Below are positions 35,894 to 38,057 of a stretch of 38,057 bases of DNA, piece after piece. Within the stretch, counting starts at the first letter, position 1. Each line of letters starts with the position of its first letter. This DNA is from an uncultured Microbacterium sp. (GTDB lineage Bacteria; Actinomycetota; Actinomycetes; Actinomycetales; Microbacteriaceae). The DNA lies in NCBI RefSeq assembly GCF_947632095.1, contig NZ_CANROA010000021.1:1-38057 (forward strand), read 5' to 3'. The notes under the pieces were generated by a model, which saw only the letters and a program-made list of their open reading frames with translations, ran no database searches and had not been told where the DNA came from. Both the position numbers and the translations under genes were made by a program.

Positions 35894-37089
35894 GCGACCT
35901 CGTCGCGCGCACGCGCGCCTTCATCCGCGACGTCGTGATCCCGGCGGAGCCCGGATGGGGCGAGACTCTGGCGGATGCCGCGCTCGCGGACCTGCGCGCC
36001 CAGGCGAAGGAAGCCGGGGTCCACGCCCCGCATGCCCCGCGCGAGTACGGCGGCCGGGGGCTCGCGCTGCCGGAGTGGTCGCCGGTGTTCCAGGAGGCCG
36101 GCTACTCGCTGATCGGGCCGGCGGTGCTGAACTGCATGGCCCCGGACGAGGGCAATATGCGCCTGCTCGAGGTGGTCGCCACCGACGATCAGAAGGAGCG
36201 CTATCTGCGTCCGCTGGTGGCGGGCGGCATCCGCTCGTCGTTCGCGATGACCGAGCCGCATCCGGGCGCGGGGTCCGACCCCGACGCCCTTGCGACGCAC
36301 GCCGAGCGGGTCGATGGCGGGTGGGTGATCCGCGGCGAGAAGCGGTTCATCTCCGGCGCCGACGGGGCGGCGTTCGCGATCGTCATGGCGCGAACGGACG
36401 CCGACGGCGATCACCCCGCCGGCGCGACGATGCTGCTCGCGCCGCTCGACGCCGACGGGGTGCGGATCGGCCCCGGCATCCGCACGATCGAAGCGGCGAT
36501 CGCCGGCGGGCATCCGCACGTCGTCTTCGACGGCGTCTTCGTGCCGGATGCCGATGTGCTCGGCGCGCCGGGGGAGGGCTTCCGGTACGCGCAGGTACGG
36601 CTCGGGCCCGCCCGTCTCACGCACTGCATGCGCTGGCTGGGGCTCGCACGCCGCGCGTTCGACACGTGCCTGGACCGGGCGAACGGGCGCGAGCTGTTCG
36701 GCTCGCGCATCGCCGATCTCGGCGTCGCGCAGGCGATGATCGCCGACAGCGCGATCGACATCGAGACGTCGGCGGCGATCATCGACCGGGCCGCCCGCGT
36801 GCTCGAGGACGACCCGCGTGCGGGAGCCGCGCTGTCGTCGATCGCGAAGGTGCACTGCTCGGAGGCGGTGTTCCGCGTCATCGACCGGGCCGTGCAGCTG
36901 TGCGGAGGCGACGGGGTGAGTTCCGGACTGCCGCTGATCCAGTACCTCAACGAGGTGCGGCCGTTCCGCATCTACGACGGGTCGAGCGAGACGCACCGGT
37001 GGGCGATCGCGCGGCGCGCCGCGCGCGCCAGGCAGCGGGAGACGGATGCCGGCGCCGCTCGCCTCGACCGGGTGGGAGGCCCCTCATGA
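35890..37089 (+). CDS. Acyl-CoA dehydrogenase of ACAD10/11 or LvaC-like type
   Basis: A 399-residue acyl-CoA dehydrogenase. The flavin segments SFAMTEPHPGAGSD and RGEKRFISGADG are clear, as are LFGSRIADLGVAQAMIAD and QLCGGDGVSSGLPL. At the catalytic-base position of the C-terminal loop it has Asp363 (RIYDGSSETHRW) instead of Glu. The proteins with which it shares this RIYDGxxExHR pattern include enzymes acting with APH-type kinases on 4-hydroxyacyl-CoA, where phosphate is eliminated rather than a simple desaturation performed. The GTG at 35890 overlaps the SDR stop by four bases, and the stop overlaps the kinase start by four. It is clearly a different subfamily from the dehydrogenase at 33817. 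Confidence 0.87.
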   Translation: MSDLVARTRAFIRDVVIPAEPGWGETLADAALADLRAQAKEAGVHAPHAPREYGGRGLALPEWSPVFQEAGYSLIGPAVLNCMAPDEGNMRLLEVVATDDQKERYLRPLVAGGIRSSFAMTEPHPGAGSDPDALATHAERVDGGWVIRGEKRFISGADGAAFAIVMARTDADGDHPAGATMLLAPLDADGVRIGPGIRTIEAAIAGGHPHVVFDGVFVPDADVLGAPGEGFRYAQVRLGPARLTHCMRWLGLARRAFDTCLDRANGRELFGSRIADLGVAQAMIADSAIDIETSAAIIDRAARVLEDDPRAGAALSSIAKVHCSEAVFRVIDRAVQLCGGDGVSSGLPLIQYLNEVRPFRIYDGSSETHRWAIARRAARARQRETDAGAARLDRVGGPS

Positions 37090-37980
37090 GCGGCGACCGC
37101 GAGATCGTGCGCACCGCGACCGAGGCCGCACGGCAGGAGCGCCCGCCGCTGCTCGTGCTCGATGCGCTGGCGGCGCGTCTGGCCGCCGCGGGCCTGGGCG
37201 ATGCATCCGACGGCGGCTCCGGCATCCGGGTCGCGCGCATCGGCGAGGGGCATTCGAACGTGACCTTCCTGCTGGAGTGGGGTGGTCGGCGGCTCGTGCT
37301 GCGCCGGGGGCCGCGGCCGCCGCATCCGCCCTCGGCGCACGACATGCTCCGCGAGGCGAGGGTGCAGACCCTGCTCCGGGCGGAGGGCCTCGCGGTGCCC
37401 GAGATCCTGCACGTCTGCGACGACGAGAGCGTGCTCGGTGTGCCGTTCTACGTGATGGAGCACCTCGATGGCGAGGTCATCACCGATCGGATGCCCGCGC
37501 ACCTCGACGACGACGAAGGACGTCAGGCGATGCCGTATGCGGCGGTCGACGCGCTCGCCGCACTGCACGCGCTCGACGTTGGCACCGGCGAGCTCGCGAC
37601 CCTGGGGCGCCCGGACGGATACCTGCGCCGCCAGGTCGACCGCTTCTCTTCGCTGTGGCCGACGGTGTCGCGGCGCACACTGCCCGAGGTCGACGCGCTG
37701 GCGGTGTGGCTGGGGGAGAACCTGCCGCGCTCGCCGCGGGCATCCGTCGTGCACGGCGACTTCCGCATCGGCAACCTGATGTTCGCCCGCTCGGGGCCGG
37801 TACGGGTGCAGGCGATCCTCGACTGGGAGATGGCCACCCTCGGCGACCCGCTCGCCGACCTCGGCTATCTCGTGGCGACGTACGCGGACCGGGATGCCGC
37901 GCCCACCCCCGCTGGATCTGACGACCGTGACGCGCGGCGACGGGTGTCCGCGCCGGGCGGACCTCGTCGAGCGCTATGCG
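37086..37980 (+). pseudogene. APH-type phosphotransferase, frameshifted and truncated by an insertion sequence
   Basis: The reading frame begins with an intact aminoglycoside-phosphotransferase-like kinase of the ACAD10/11-LvaA group: glycine-rich GEGHSNVTFLLEW, catalytic loop VVHGDFRIGN (His223, Asp225, Asn230) and the metal site ILDWEMATLGDPLADLGYL. After TYADRDAAPTP the family sequence continues only in another frame, reading LDLTTVTRGDG and then RADLVERYA. Removing one C from the C5 run at 37906-37910 restores it. Similarity stops at 37980, where an ISL3-like end begins, so about 60-80 C-terminal residues are missing. In its own frame it runs to a stop at 38015 inside the element. The gene probably makes no active kinase. 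Confidence 0.75.
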
Positions 37981-38057
37981 GGCTCTTCACGAACGAGGGT
38001 GTAGCGCTGGTCTGAACCCTCCGGCTTCGAGCAGCGACCGGGCGATGTAGTGGGTGA
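37981..38057. mobile_element. Left end of an ISL3-family-like insertion sequence, cut by the window edge
   Basis: GGCTCTTCACGAACGAGGGT at 37981 resembles terminal inverted repeats of actinobacterial ISL3 elements, which begin GGCTCTTC. A transposase-like C-terminus reads inward on the minus strand from just inside this end. The expected 8-bp target duplication would be 37973-37980 (GCTATGCG), to be repeated at the other end outside the window. Confidence 0.6.
37987..38057 (-). CDS. Transposase C-terminus, ISL3-family-like, partial
   Basis: Only the last 22 residues are visible. They end HYIARSLLEAGGFRPALHPRS and stop at TGA six bases from the element boundary. The RSLLxAGGF pattern and the closeness of the stop to the terminal repeat fit ISL3-family transposases. 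The stretch is too short for a secure assignment by itself; the support is the combination with the GGCTCTTC end and the abrupt loss of kinase similarity. Confidence 0.5.
   Translation of the reverse strand, partial: THYIARSLLEAGGFRPALHPRS

Noticed and set aside
37906..38015. Programmed frameshift or a genuine alternative C-terminus of the kinase
   Set aside because: The tail in the original frame resembles no kinase and ends inside the IS-like sequence. There is no stimulatory structure evident, and the restored frame also runs into the element.

Overview
The window is high-GC DNA from an actinobacterium, most likely Microbacteriaceae and probably Microbacterium. The support is the GC-rich third-position bias, frequent GTG starts, GTGA/ATGA/TGATG gene overlaps, and several leaderless starts (TANNNT boxes 6-7 nt before the start codon). 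The genus is an inference. I see no rRNA, tRNA or CRISPR. The content is catabolic: sugar import and oxidation, propionate use, and alcohol/fatty-acid oxidation.

Region 1 (1-10.7 kb) encodes the non-phosphorylative L-fucose route. It has a GntR regulator (partial, left edge), an amidohydrolase-type lactonase, an SDR, a fumarylacetoacetase-type hydrolase, L-fuconate dehydratase, an aldo-keto reductase (fucose dehydrogenase candidate) and the mutarotase FucU. A ketose 3-epimerase-like protein diverges from a ribose-type (CUT2) ABC importer (ATPase, permease, lipoprotein). The expected route is L-fucose to lactone to L-fuconate to 2-keto-3-deoxyfuconate to a diketo acid to pyruvate plus lactate. 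A recurrent operator-like motif (core ATCSGATGTTT) lies at three promoters. At 3217-3233 one dyad sits inside the spacers of two overlapping divergent promoters.

Region 2 (10.7-15.8 kb) is a sugar cluster of unknown substrate: an FGGY kinase, a 2-hydroxyacid dehydrogenase, a shikimate-dehydrogenase-like protein and a phosphotriesterase-family hydrolase in one minus-strand operon, divergent from a cupin-type phosphoglucose isomerase. Its control region carries two abutting palindromes of a type also found between the epimerase and the ABC importer, suggesting co-regulation with the transporter.

Region 3 (15.8-20.2 kb) is a methylcitrate operon: GntR/FCD regulator, prpD, prpB, prpC. Region 4 (20.2-22.4 kb) has a Pro/Ala-rich membrane-anchored protein and a small conserved-looking hypothetical protein.

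Region 5 (22.4-38.0 kb) oxidises an alcohol or acid of unknown identity: a Zn-alcohol dehydrogenase fused to a GXWXG/DUF4334 module, an acyl-CoA ligase, a double-HTH TetR regulator, an aldehyde dehydrogenase, a second TetR regulator, and a nitronate-monooxygenase-like protein, FadB-type and FadA-type enzymes and an acyl-CoA dehydrogenase. Diverging from these are an SDR, an unusual acyl-CoA dehydrogenase and an APH-type kinase. That last trio resembles the modules for 4-hydroxyacyl-CoA breakdown known from bacterial levulinate catabolism and mammalian ACAD10/11. The kinase gene appears broken: there is a frameshift at a C5 run, and then the end of what looks like an ISL3-family insertion sequence at the right edge of the window.
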